Source: Achromobacter xylosoxidans A8
Lineage (GTDB): Bacteria > Pseudomonadota > Gammaproteobacteria > Burkholderiales > Burkholderiaceae_B
Assembly (NCBI RefSeq): GCF_000165835.1
Contig: NC_014640.1
Span: 3,534,001 to 3,598,000, forward strand
DNA: 64,000 bases
Reading direction: 5' to 3'
Part shown: piece after piece, positions 54,292 to 62,740 of the stretch
Position numbering within the stretch: position 1 is the first letter of the stretch
Layout of the letters: every line of letters begins with the position of its first letter
The notes under the pieces: model-generated
The model's database searches: none
The model's input: only the letters and a program-made list of their open reading frames with translations
Told to the model about the DNA's origin: nothing
Program-made: the position numbers and the translations under genes

Positions 54292-54888
54292 TTGGACAAA
54301 TACGGCACCGGACAGGATCCGTACTGCTACTCCGGCAGCTTCACGTTGCGTAACCGGCTGGACATCCGGGACGATGCGCGGCTCGCGCAGGCTGAGCAGG
54401 ATCTTTCCGAGATCGCCGTCAGCCAGCTCGAATTTTCCCTGCCTCCCTACGACCTTGCTTACCTGAAGCAGCTCCATCGCGTGCTGTTTCAGGATCTCTA
54501 CGACTGGGCGGGTGAGCTGCGCACCATCGATATTTCAAAGGGCGGCACGCGCTTCTGCAATACCGCCAGAATCGAGCCCGAGGCCAACAAAATCTTCGCG
54601 GCCCTGGCACAGGCCCACTGGCTCATCGATCTGCCGCGTGACGCCCTGATAGCCGCTGTCGCTGTCGCCTATGGCGACCTCAACATGATTCACCCCTTCC
54701 GAGAAGGAAACGGCCGCGCCCAGCGCCTCCTGTTCGAGCACCTTATCCTCAATGCGGGCTACGAGATCGGTTGGTGGTCAGTGACGCAAGTGGAATGGGT
54801 CGACGCCAACATCGCGGCCGTGATCTGCGACTATGCACCGCTGAAGGCGGTGTTCCAACGCTGCGTTGGCCAGCGGATAGACGGCTAG
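54292..54888 (+). CDS. fic: Fic-family AMP transferase toxin
   Basis: 198 residues, matching the roughly 200-residue E. coli Fic. The catalytic loop HPFREGNGRAQR (134-145) is complete, with catalytic His134 and the anion-binding GNGR; the beta-hairpin flap is GGTRFCN (84-90). It transfers AMP to target proteins (other class I toxins act on gyrase or topoisomerase IV). The start is taken as TTG at 54292 (DKYGTGQDPYCY follows), two bases after the antitoxin stop; no ATG or GTG exists at a suitable place. The stop shares CTAG with the convergent LysR stop. Confidence 0.92.
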   Translation: MDKYGTGQDPYCYSGSFTLRNRLDIRDDARLAQAEQDLSEIAVSQLEFSLPPYDLAYLKQLHRVLFQDLYDWAGELRTIDISKGGTRFCNTARIEPEANKIFAALAQAHWLIDLPRDALIAAVAVAYGDLNMIHPFREGNGRAQRLLFEHLILNAGYEIGWWSVTQVEWVDANIAAVICDYAPLKAVFQRCVGQRIDG

Positions 54889-55799
54889 CGCGGCCCAGGC
54901 AAGCCCGGGCTATCTATATCCCCCCGATGCTCCCGCAGCAGGTCATACAAGGCCTGCGCCGCGACCGACAGCGTGCGGCCCTTGCGCCGCACCAGGTAGA
55001 GCGGCCGGGTCAGGGCTTTGCCAGCCAGCGGCACGATGCGCAGGTCGGCGCCGCCGAAATGGAACAGCGTCATCGCCGGCACCACCGAGATGCCCAGGCC
55101 GGCGCGTACCAGTCCAGTGGCGGTCGCCAGGTGCTCCACCTCGAAGACCGGGGCCGGCGCATCGGCGCCGAGGGCGGCATCAAGATGTTTGCGCACGCTG
55201 CTGCCCCGCGCGAGCTGGATCATGGGATAGCGCAGGATGTCGCGCAGCCGGGCCTTGCCCGCGCCCGCCAGCGGATGGTCGGCGCGGCAGACCAGGAAAT
55301 AGCGGTCCGCATGCAGGAACTCGCTGTCCAGCTCGTTCATGTCCGGCCGCCGCGAAGCCACGGCGAAGTCGACCTGCCCTGCTTGCACCAGGTCCAGGCA
55401 GGGATCCAGCAAGGCATCGCGCAAGTCCACCATGATGCCGGGATAGGCCTCGCGAAAACGCGCCAACAGCCCCGGCAGCCAACCTGCGGCGAGCGAGGGC
55501 AAGGCCGCTAGCGCTACCCGGCCGCGGCGCCTTGCCGCGTGGTCGCGCAGGTCTTCCATGACCAGATCCATATCGGCCAGCAGCCTGCGCGCGGTCGCGT
55601 CCAGCACCTGGCCTTCAACCGTCAGCTCCACATGACGCGTGTTGCGGTCGAACAGGCGCAAGCCCGCACTGTCCTCCAGCTGGCGGATCAGGGCGCTGAA
55701 GGCCGGCTGCGTCAGGTGGCAGCGCTGGGCCGCCCGGGTGAAGTGCTTTTCTTCGGCCAACGCCACAAAGGCGCGCAATTGGCGGGCAGACAGATTCAT
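54885..55799 (-). CDS. LysR-type regulator of the AtuA-like cluster
   Basis: 304 residues: winged helix (3-62; ARQLRAFVALAEEKHFTRAA, RCHLTQPAFSALIRQLED) and an effector domain. It is divergent from the split AtuA/Bug operon across 97 bases and is its likely regulator. It overlaps the convergent fic by 4 bases. Confidence 0.92.
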   Translation of the reverse strand: MNLSARQLRAFVALAEEKHFTRAAQRCHLTQPAFSALIRQLEDSAGLRLFDRNTRHVELTVEGQVLDATARRLLADMDLVMEDLRDHAARRRGRVALAALPSLAAGWLPGLLARFREAYPGIMVDLRDALLDPCLDLVQAGQVDFAVASRRPDMNELDSEFLHADRYFLVCRADHPLAGAGKARLRDILRYPMIQLARGSSVRKHLDAALGADAPAPVFEVEHLATATGLVRAGLGISVVPAMTLFHFGGADLRIVPLAGKALTRPLYLVRRKGRTLSVAAQALYDLLREHRGDIDSPGLPGPR

Positions 55800-55896
55800 G
55801 GCTTTCCTCTATGAATTGATCTGATCTTTCTATTTTACTGATTAGCGGCGGATGCCTATAGTGGGCTCAGACACCTTGATCCTGCACCGCTTCCGT

Positions 55897-57255
55897 ATGC
55901 CACTCTCCCCCCTCTACATAGGCTGCGCCTCCGGCTTTTCCGGCGACCGCAGCGACGGCGCCGCCGCCGTGGTGCGCACCCTGATCGCCCGAGGCGGCGG
56001 CGTGCTCATCTACGAAACGCTGGCCGAACGCACGCTGGCGTTGGCCCAGCTGGCGCGCAACGCAGACCCGGAGCGCGGCTACGAGCCCTTGCTGGACGAA
56101 CTGGTCGGACCCGTGCTGGGCGACTGCCTGCGCCACGACATCAGCATCGTCGGCAACTTCGGCGCGGCCAACCCCGCCGCCGCGGCCCGACGCCTTGCCG
56201 CGCTCGCCCGGCAGCAAGGCTTGCCGGCGCCACGCATCGCCGTGGTGCACGGCGATGCGCTCACCAGCGATGCGCAGCGGGAATTGCTGCGTCAACGCCT
56301 GGGCGGCGCGCTGGACGGTTTGGACGTGGTCAGCGCCACGGCCTACCTGGGCGCCGCCGAGATTGCGGAAGCGCTGGCAGCAGGCGCGCAGGTCGTGGTG
56401 GCGGGCCGCGTGTCCGACCCCTCCCTGACATTGGGACCGGCGCTGGCCCACTTCGGCTGGGCCATGGACGATTGGCCGCGCCTGGGCCGCGCCACCATGG
56501 CCGGCCATATGCTGGAATGCGGCTTGCAGGTCACCGGCGGCTACTTCTGCGTGCCGGGCCTCAAGGACGTGCCGGACGTGCATGCCGCAGGCTTTCCCAT
56601 CGCCGAGATCCATGCCGACGGCCAGTTCGTGATCGGCAAGGCAGACGGCACCGGCGGCATGGTCGACGCGCGCACGGTCAAGGAACAACTGCTGTACGAA
56701 GTACACGATCCCGCTCGCTACCTGACGCCGGACGTCGTCGCCGACCTGAGCCGCGCCGAAGTGGCGGAGCTGGGCGGCGACCGGGTGGCGCTGCGCGGCA
56801 TCACCGGCCATGCGCGTCCCGATGAACTCAAGGTCAATGTTTGCTACCACGGTGGCTGGCTGGCCGAGGCCGAGATCTCCTATGCCGGCGTGCAGGCCGA
56901 GGCGCGCGCCCGCCTGGCGGCCGACATCGTCCGCAAGCGCCTGGACCCGGCCCTGCGCCTGCGCGCCGACCTGATCGGCGCCATCAGCATCCTGGGCGAC
57001 GATGCCGGCGAAATGCTGTCCAGCCTGCCCGACGGCCATGGGCGCGACGTGCGCCTGCGCATCGCCGCCGAACATGGCGACCGCAAGCTGGCCGAGAGCG
57101 TGCTGCGCGAAGTGAACGCGCTCTATACCTGCGGCCCAGCTGGCGGCGGCGGCGTGCGCACTGCGCTGCGCCCGCGCCTGAACATGATGTCCTGCACCCT
57201 GCCGCGCGACGCCGTGCCCAGCGGCTGGACCTTCCTGGAGGAAGCCTCGCAATGA
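55897..57255 (+). CDS. AtuA-like DUF1446 protein (large subunit)
   Basis: 452 residues of the acyclic terpene utilisation AtuA family. The N-terminus YIGCASGFSGDRSDGAAAVV, VVAGRVSDPSLTLGPALAHF, GRATMAGHMLECGLQVTGGY and IGKADGTGGMVDARTVKEQL are typical. The biochemical role of the family is not settled; members occur in acyl-CoA and terpene catabolism operons. In Pseudomonas AtuA the ferredoxin-fold tail is part of one chain; here it is a separate gene overlapping by ATGA. An ATG at 55852 is rejected because it lies in the promoter spacer. Confidence 0.88.
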   Translation: MPLSPLYIGCASGFSGDRSDGAAAVVRTLIARGGGVLIYETLAERTLALAQLARNADPERGYEPLLDELVGPVLGDCLRHDISIVGNFGAANPAAAARRLAALARQQGLPAPRIAVVHGDALTSDAQRELLRQRLGGALDGLDVVSATAYLGAAEIAEALAAGAQVVVAGRVSDPSLTLGPALAHFGWAMDDWPRLGRATMAGHMLECGLQVTGGYFCVPGLKDVPDVHAAGFPIAEIHADGQFVIGKADGTGGMVDARTVKEQLLYEVHDPARYLTPDVVADLSRAEVAELGGDRVALRGITGHARPDELKVNVCYHGGWLAEAEISYAGVQAEARARLAADIVRKRLDPALRLRADLIGAISILGDDAGEMLSSLPDGHGRDVRLRIAAEHGDRKLAESVLREVNALYTCGPAGGGGVRTALRPRLNMMSCTLPRDAVPSGWTFLEEASQ

Positions 57256-57635
57256 ATCCGCCGCTGATCGCGATCCCCTTGTACCGCCTGGCGCACAGCC
57301 GCTCCGGCGACAAGGGCGACATCTCCAACCTGAGCCTGATCGCCTGGGACCCGGAATGCTATGAGGCGCTGGCCGCGCAGGTCACCGAAGCCCGCGTCGC
57401 TGCCTGGTTCGCTTACCGCAATCCCCGGCGCGTCACGCGCTACACGCTGCCCACGCTGCATGCCATGAACTTCGTGCTGGAAGGCGTACTGGACGGCGGC
57501 GTCAACGATGCCCTCAACCTGGACACGCACGGCAAGAGCCTGTCCTTCAGATTGCTGGACATGACGGTCGAGGTCAGCCCGGCGCTGGCCGGCCGGCTGC
57601 CAGACATACCCGGCGACCGCCCCGCGGCCGCCTGA
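57252..57635 (+). CDS. AtuA-like ferredoxin-fold protein (small subunit)
   Basis: 127 residues. LYRLAHSRSGDKGDISNLSL, AWFAYRNPRRVTRYTLPTLH and MNFVLEGVLDGGVNDALNLD match the C-terminal domain of AtuA-type proteins. The ATG overlaps the stop of the large subunit (57252-57255), so a stoichiometric complex is likely. Despite the fold name, no iron-sulfur cysteines are present. Confidence 0.87.
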   Translation: MNPPLIAIPLYRLAHSRSGDKGDISNLSLIAWDPECYEALAAQVTEARVAAWFAYRNPRRVTRYTLPTLHAMNFVLEGVLDGGVNDALNLDTHGKSLSFRLLDMTVEVSPALAGRLPDIPGDRPAAA

Positions 57636-57670
57636 TTTCAATTCCTATAAAAATCCCACAGGAGACACAT

Positions 57671-58633
57671 ATGCGCATCGCTACCAAAGGCCGGCTGGCC
57701 TTGCTGCTGGCCGCCGCCCTGCCCTTGAGCGCCATGGCCCAGTTCCCCGCCAAGCCCATTACCTTCATCGTGCCGTTCGCGGCGGGCAGTGCCACCGACC
57801 AGATCGGCCGTGCCATCGGCCAGGGCGTCACCGAACAGACCGGCCAGGCCGTCGTGATCGAGAACAAGCCCGGCGCCAGCGCGATGATAGGCGCCGCCGC
57901 CGGCGCCCGCGCGGCGCCCGACGGCTACACGGTGCTGATCACCACCAACACCACGCACGCCGCCAACGAACACCTCTACAAGACGCTGACCTACGACCCG
58001 GTCAAGGACTACGCACCGCTGACCTTGTTGGGCAAAGGCGGCCAGATCATGGTGGTCAATCCCAGTTCGCAGGCCAAGACCGTCGGCGACTTCCTGGCCC
58101 AGGCCAAGCAGTCGCCCGGCAAGCTGAGCTTCGGCAGCGGCAGCTCCAGCAGTCGCATCGCCGGCGAACTGCTGCAGCAGATGGCGGGCGTGCAACTGCT
58201 GCACGTGCCGTACAAGAGCAACCCGCTGGCAGTCACCGACCTGTTGGGCGGCCAGATCGACATGATGATCACCGACACGGCTACCGGCCTGCCCCAGGTC
58301 AAGTCGGGCAAGCTGCGCGCGCTCGGCGTCACCGGCCAGGCGCGTTCGCCGCTGGCGCCGGACGTCCCCACCATCGCCGAAGCCGGCGTGCCGGGCTATG
58401 AAATGGGTTACTGGTTCGCCGCCTATGCGCCGGCCGGCACGCCGCCGGATGTCGTCAAGCGCCTGAACGAGCTGCTGGTCAAGGCCACCGCAAGCGCGCC
58501 GGCCAAACAGTTCTATGCGCAAACGGGTACGGACGTGGCCAGCTCCACCCCGGACGAACTCGCGAAGTTCCAGCAGGCCGAGTCGAAGAAATGGGGCGAA
58601 ATCATCAAGAAGGCAGGCATCCAGCCCGAATAG
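57671..58633 (+). CDS. Bug-family TTT solute receptor
   Basis: 320 residues with signal peptide (RLALLLAAALPLSAMA) then FPAKPITFIVPFAAGSATDQ, VVIENKPGASAMIG, APDGYTVLIT. It is third in the operon with the AtuA-like pair, 35 bases downstream, so it should capture the acid that those enzymes process. GGAG is 7-10 bases before the ATG. No TctAB nearby. Confidence 0.93.
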   Translation: MRIATKGRLALLLAAALPLSAMAQFPAKPITFIVPFAAGSATDQIGRAIGQGVTEQTGQAVVIENKPGASAMIGAAAGARAAPDGYTVLITTNTTHAANEHLYKTLTYDPVKDYAPLTLLGKGGQIMVVNPSSQAKTVGDFLAQAKQSPGKLSFGSGSSSSRIAGELLQQMAGVQLLHVPYKSNPLAVTDLLGGQIDMMITDTATGLPQVKSGKLRALGVTGQARSPLAPDVPTIAEAGVPGYEMGYWFAAYAPAGTPPDVVKRLNELLVKATASAPAKQFYAQTGTDVASSTPDELAKFQQAESKKWGEIIKKAGIQPE

Positions 58634-58712
58634 GCCGGAGGCTCCGAGGTGATGATGTACCGGCGCGCCGCAGCCAGAAACGTCGCCACGGTGTTGCGCA
58701 GCGCCAGAAAAC

Positions 58713-58746
58713 ACAAAACCCATCGCATCGCTGCGATGGGTTTTGT
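58713..58746. terminator. Bidirectional terminator between Bug and fpr
   Basis: A 15-bp perfect stem (58713-58727 with 58732-58746), loop TCGC. The inner part is CCCATCGCA/TGCGATGGG and the outer part AAAA/TTTT, so U-rich ends are produced in both directions. It separates the convergent Bug and fpr genes. Confidence 0.9.
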
Positions 58747-58767
58747 ATTTGGAGCCAGCGCCCGGAC

Positions 58768-59544
58768 TTATTTGTCCACGAATGCGCGCTCGACCACGTA
58801 GTCACCCGGCTGTCCCACGCCCGGCGAAACGGTGAAGCCGCGCTTGTCCAGCATGGCGCTGATGTCGGCCAGCATATGGGGGCTGCCGCAGATCATGGCG
58901 CGGTCGGTTTCCGGATTGATCTGGGGAATGCCGATGTCTTCGCACAGCTTGCCGTTTTCCATCAGTTCCGTGATTCGGCCCTGGTTGCGGAACGGCTCGC
59001 GCGTGACCGTCGGGTAGTACACGAGCTTGTCGCGCACCACGTCGCCGAAGAATTCGTTGTTCGGCAATTCTTTTTCGATGAAGTCGGCATAGGCCAGCTC
59101 GCTGACCCAGCGCACGCCATGCACCAGGATGACCTTGTCGAAGCGTTCGTAGATGTCCGGGTCCTTGATGATGCTCATGAAAGGCGCCAGGCCGGTGCCG
59201 GTGCCGAACAGGAACAGGTGCTTGCCCGGCTTCAGGTCGTCGACGACCAGCGTGCCCACGGGCTTGCGGCTGACCAGGATGGTGTCGCCTTCCTTCAGAT
59301 GCTGCAGGCGCGACGTGAGCGGGCCGTTCTGCACCTTGATGCTGAGGAACTCGAGGTTCTCTTCATAGTTGGCGCTGGCGATGCTGTAGGCCCGCAGCAG
59401 GGGCTTGCCTTCAACTTCCAGTCCGATCATCACGAAGTGGCCATTGTGGAACCGCAAGGCCGAGTCACGCGTCGTGGTAAAGGAAAACAGGGTGTCGTTC
59501 CAGTGGTGCACGCTTAGTACGCGCTCAGTGTTGAAAGCAGCCAT
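58768..59544 (-). CDS. fpr: Ferredoxin--NADP reductase
   Basis: 258 residues, the bacterial subclass of FNR enzymes. The FAD motif is RAYSIAS (51-57), the NADP-binding part has GTGTGLAPFMSII, and ICGSPHML lies near the C-terminus, which ends FVDK. It exchanges electrons between NADPH and ferredoxin or flavodoxin and helps in oxidative stress and iron release. It is divergent from fbpA, with FNR-type and Fur-type sites in the spacer. Confidence 0.94.
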   Translation of the reverse strand: MAAFNTERVLSVHHWNDTLFSFTTTRDSALRFHNGHFVMIGLEVEGKPLLRAYSIASANYEENLEFLSIKVQNGPLTSRLQHLKEGDTILVSRKPVGTLVVDDLKPGKHLFLFGTGTGLAPFMSIIKDPDIYERFDKVILVHGVRWVSELAYADFIEKELPNNEFFGDVVRDKLVYYPTVTREPFRNQGRITELMENGKLCEDIGIPQINPETDRAMICGSPHMLADISAMLDKRGFTVSPGVGQPGDYVVERAFVDK

Positions 59545-59636
59545 GTCGTATCAAATTAGGGCGACCGCCCCGGGCTATGCGCCCGGCTTGTGCCGCTGGG
59601 TCATTCCGTGCCGCAAAAAAGACGCGGCCCGGCATT

Positions 59637-59648
59637 AGGGTTGACCCT
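59637..59648. promoter_or_regulatory. Palindrome AGGGT-TG-ACCCT
   Basis: A 12-base dyad (5-bp arms) at 59637-59648 with a further AGGGT at 59656-59660, in the fpr-fbpA spacer close to fpr. Candidate operator of an unknown regulator. Confidence 0.35.
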
Positions 59649-59706
59649 ATTCTACAGGGTCTCGATGATAACTGCTCTCATTATTCCGTAATACGCTTAT
59701 GCCGTA

Positions 59707-59720
59707 TTGATGGGGATCAA
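59707..59720. promoter_or_regulatory. FNR/Anr box (perfect consensus)
   Basis: TTGAT-GGGG-ATCAA matches the FNR consensus TTGAT-N4-ATCAA at every position. It lies midway in the 336-base gap 59545-59880, 163 bases from the fpr start and 161 from the fbpA start. It could control either gene in response to low oxygen. The gap holds no gene. Confidence 0.7.
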
Positions 59721-59784
59721 GGCTGCAGCCTGCCCGACTTACGAATAGTTGAACGCCGCTTTGCTTCCTGTTATCGTCGCGTTC

Positions 59785-59803
59785 TCATTTGATAATCATT
59801 TTC
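59785..59803. promoter_or_regulatory. Candidate Fur box upstream of fbpA
   Basis: GATAATCATTTTC (59791-59803) differs at one position from the right 13 bases of the 19-base Fur consensus; the left six bases match poorly. It lies 78-96 bases upstream of the fbpA ATG, where iron repression of a ferric transporter is expected. Confidence 0.6.
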
Positions 59804-59880
59804 GTTAGCAGACTGTTTTGAGCGGTGGGAAGCCTGGACGCCCGGGAAACCCGCTGCAGCCCTAGCCGGAGCACCTCCTC

Positions 59881-60924
59881 ATGAACAAGCGTCCCCAATT
59901 GAATTCGCTGCTGCGCGCCCTGGCGCTGGCCGGCGCCGCCGCCTTCACCGTGTCGGCCAACGCCGCCGAGGAAGTCAGCCTCTACACCACCCGGGAACCC
60001 AAGCTGATCCAGCCGCTGCTGGACGCCTTCACCAAGGAAAGCGGCATCAAGGTCAACACGGTCTTCGTCAAGGACGGCCTGCTGGAACGCGTCAAGGCCG
60101 AAGGCGCCAAGTCGCCCGCCGACGTGCTGATGACCGTGGACATCGGCAACCTGCTGGACCTGGTCGACGGCGGCGTGACCCAGTCGATCAAATCGCAAAC
60201 GCTGGAATCCGTCATCCCCCCCAACCTGCGCGGCGCCGATGGCAAGTGGTACGCCCTGTCGCTGCGCGACCGCGTGCTGTACGTGGAAAAGGACCTGAAG
60301 CTGGAAGCCTTCCGCTACGAAGACCTGGCCGATCCCAAGTGGAAGGGCAAGGTCTGCATCCGCTCGGGCCAGCATCCCTACAATACCGCGCTGGTCGCCT
60401 CCATGATCGCGCATGACGGCGCCGAAGCCACCGAAAAATGGCTGCGCGGCGTCAAGGCCAACCTGGCCCGCAAGGCCGCCGGCGGCGACCGCGACGTGGC
60501 CCGCGACATCCTGGGCGGGATCTGCGACATCGGCCTGGCCAATGCCTACTACGTCGGCCACATGAAGAATGCCGAAGCCGGCACCGACGCGCGCAAGTGG
60601 GGCGACGCCATCAAGGTCATCCGCCCGACCTTCGCCAACGCCAAGAGCGGCGGCACGCACGTGAACGTCAGCGGCGCGGCCGTTGCCGCCCACGCGCCCA
60701 ACAAGGCCAACGCGGTCAAGCTGCTGGACTTCCTGGTGTCCGAGCCGGCCCAGGCCCTGTACGCCCAAGCCAACTACGAATACCCCGTCCGCAAGGGCGT
60801 GAAGCTGGACCCCGTGATCGCCAGCTTTGGCGAACTGAAGGTGGATCCGCTGCCGCTGACTGAAATCGCCAAGCATCGCAAGCAAGCCAGCGAACTGGTG
60901 GACAAGGTCGGTTTCGACAACTGA
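59881..60924 (+). CDS. fbpA: Ferric iron binding protein FbpA/AfuA type
   Basis: 347 residues: signal peptide (LNSLLRALALAGAAAFTVSANA), then EEVSLYTTREPKLIQPLLDA, a family 1 iron-binding protein. The adjacent-Tyr iron site is seen as NAYYVGH (about 221-227), and TTREPKLIQ and FRYEDLADPKWKGKVCIRSG are typical. It captures ferric ions in the periplasm for FbpBC. It has an upstream Fur-type site. Confidence 0.92.
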   Translation: MNKRPQLNSLLRALALAGAAAFTVSANAAEEVSLYTTREPKLIQPLLDAFTKESGIKVNTVFVKDGLLERVKAEGAKSPADVLMTVDIGNLLDLVDGGVTQSIKSQTLESVIPPNLRGADGKWYALSLRDRVLYVEKDLKLEAFRYEDLADPKWKGKVCIRSGQHPYNTALVASMIAHDGAEATEKWLRGVKANLARKAAGGDRDVARDILGGICDIGLANAYYVGHMKNAEAGTDARKWGDAIKVIRPTFANAKSGGTHVNVSGAAVAAHAPNKANAVKLLDFLVSEPAQALYAQANYEYPVRKGVKLDPVIASFGELKVDPLPLTEIAKHRKQASELVDKVGFDN

Positions 60925-61010
60925 TAAGCCCGTGGAACGCCCCGCTTTGCGGCGCGGCGCAGCCATGTGGCAGTGACACCCGCGCGGGCCGCGCCCAGGC
61001 CAGCGCGTAG

Positions 61011-61041
61011 GGCCTGCTCCCTTTTTTGGAGGGAGCAGGCC
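61011..61041 (+). other. Stem-loop between fbpA and fbpB
   Basis: GGCCTGCTCCC (61011-61021) pairs perfectly with GGGAGCAGGCC (61031-61041). The T-run lies in the loop and not after the stem, so this is not a classic terminator. It is probably an mRNA-protecting hairpin behind the binding-protein gene. Confidence 0.65.
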
Positions 61042-61069
61042 TTGCCATTGATGCAATCGACTTTGAAGC

Positions 61070-62740
61070 ATGCACACTGATTCTTTGCCCCGGCCGCTGC
61101 GTCTGCGCTGGACTGAACGCGGGGCCGGCTGGCTGGCCGGTGCCGCCCTGATCGCGCTGGCCGTATTGGCGCCCGTCCTGACGCTGGGTTGGTGGGCGCT
61201 GGGCGGCGAACTCTCGCACTGGCAGCATCTGGCCAACTATGTGCTGCCGCAGGCGCTGGCCAATACCGCCGTGCTGCTGGCCGGCGTGGGCGTGCTGGTC
61301 ACCCTGCTGGGTACGGGCGCGGCCTGGCTGGTCACCGCCTACGACTTCCCTACCCGCCGCGTGCTGACCTGGGCGCTCTTGCTGCCGCTGGCGGTGCCGA
61401 CCTACATCATCGCCTTCGCCTATCTGGACCTGCTGCACCCGATAGGCCCGATACAGAGCGGCATCCGCGCAGTGCTGGGCTACGACAGCCCGCGCCAGTT
61501 CCGCCTGCCGGACCTGCGTTCGATCTACGGCGCGATCTTCGTGCTGGGTTTCGTGCTGTATCCCTATGTGTACCTGAGCACCCGCGTCATGTTCATGACG
61601 CAGGCCGCGAGCCTGCTGGAAGCGGCCCGCACGCTGGGCGCCGGACGCGTCGCCGTGTTCTTCCGCGTGGCCCTGCCCCTGGCCCGGCCCGCCATCGTGG
61701 TGGGCGTGAGCCTGGCGCTGCTGGAAACGCTGAACGATATCGGCGCCTCCGAATTCCTGGGCGTGCAGACGCTGACCGTGTCGGTCTACACCACCTGGGT
61801 CACGCGTTCCGACCTGGCGGGCGCGGCCCAGATCGCGCTGACCATGCTGGCGATCGTGATCGGGCTGATCCTGCTGGAACGCCATGGCCGCAAGCGCCAA
61901 CGCTACGCCAACACGCAGCGCATGCGGCCCATGCAGCCGCGCCGCCTGCGCGGCGCCGCCGGGGCCATTGCGGCAATGCTGGGGTGGATCCCGGTGCTGG
62001 TGGGCTTCGTCGCGCCTGCCCTCTACCTGATCGTGGAAACCTACAAACGCCTGCACCTGGTGGGCGGCGTGTCGCACCAATTGATCAACGGACTTTCCAA
62101 CACGCTGATCGTGGCCTTCAGCGCCACCATCGTCACCCTGCTATGCGGCCTGATCGTGGCCTGGGCCGGGCGCACCCTGCGCGAAAGCTCGGGCTTCAAT
62201 CCCGGCCGCGCCTGCGCGCGCATTGCCAGCCTGGGCTATGCGGTGCCCGGCACGGTGCTGGCCATCGGCCTGCTCACGCCCTTCGTCTGGATCGATACCG
62301 CGGTCGCCAAGGTGTTCGGCGGCACCGGCCTGTTCCTGATGGGGTCCATGGGCGCGCTGGTCTGCGCCTACGCGATCCGCTTCCTGGCGATTTCGACCGG
62401 GGCGCTGGAAGCCGGCCTGGCCCGCATCCCGCCGTCGCTGGAACAGGCTTCGCGCCTGCTGGGCGAAAGTTCGGCCGGCACGCTGCGCCGCGTCCATCTG
62501 CCGCTCTTGCGCCCGGCGCTGGCGGCCAGCGCCCTGCTGGTGTTCGTGGACGCCATGAAGGAACTACCCGCGACGCTGCTGCTGCGACCCATGAATTTCG
62601 ACACGCTGGCCACCTGGCTATACGCGGAAGCTGCCCGCGGCACCTATGAAGAAGGCGCCGTCGCGGCCCTGGCCATCGTGCTGGCCGGCCTGTTCCCCGT
62701 CATCCTGCTGGCGCGCACCAATCTGAAAATGGGACATTGA
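61070..62740 (+). CDS. fbpB: Ferric iron ABC transporter permease FbpB
   Basis: 556 residues, a fused double permease with about twelve helices. Two EAA loops are visible, LEAARTLGAGRVAVFFRVAL (first half) and LEQASRLLGESSAGTLRRVH (second half), so one chain supplies both membrane halves, as in FbpB/SfuB. The stop overlaps the ATPase start. Confidence 0.94.
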   Translation: MHTDSLPRPLRLRWTERGAGWLAGAALIALAVLAPVLTLGWWALGGELSHWQHLANYVLPQALANTAVLLAGVGVLVTLLGTGAAWLVTAYDFPTRRVLTWALLLPLAVPTYIIAFAYLDLLHPIGPIQSGIRAVLGYDSPRQFRLPDLRSIYGAIFVLGFVLYPYVYLSTRVMFMTQAASLLEAARTLGAGRVAVFFRVALPLARPAIVVGVSLALLETLNDIGASEFLGVQTLTVSVYTTWVTRSDLAGAAQIALTMLAIVIGLILLERHGRKRQRYANTQRMRPMQPRRLRGAAGAIAAMLGWIPVLVGFVAPALYLIVETYKRLHLVGGVSHQLINGLSNTLIVAFSATIVTLLCGLIVAWAGRTLRESSGFNPGRACARIASLGYAVPGTVLAIGLLTPFVWIDTAVAKVFGGTGLFLMGSMGALVCAYAIRFLAISTGALEAGLARIPPSLEQASRLLGESSAGTLRRVHLPLLRPALAASALLVFVDAMKELPATLLLRPMNFDTLATWLYAEAARGTYEEGAVAALAIVLAGLFPVILLARTNLKMGH

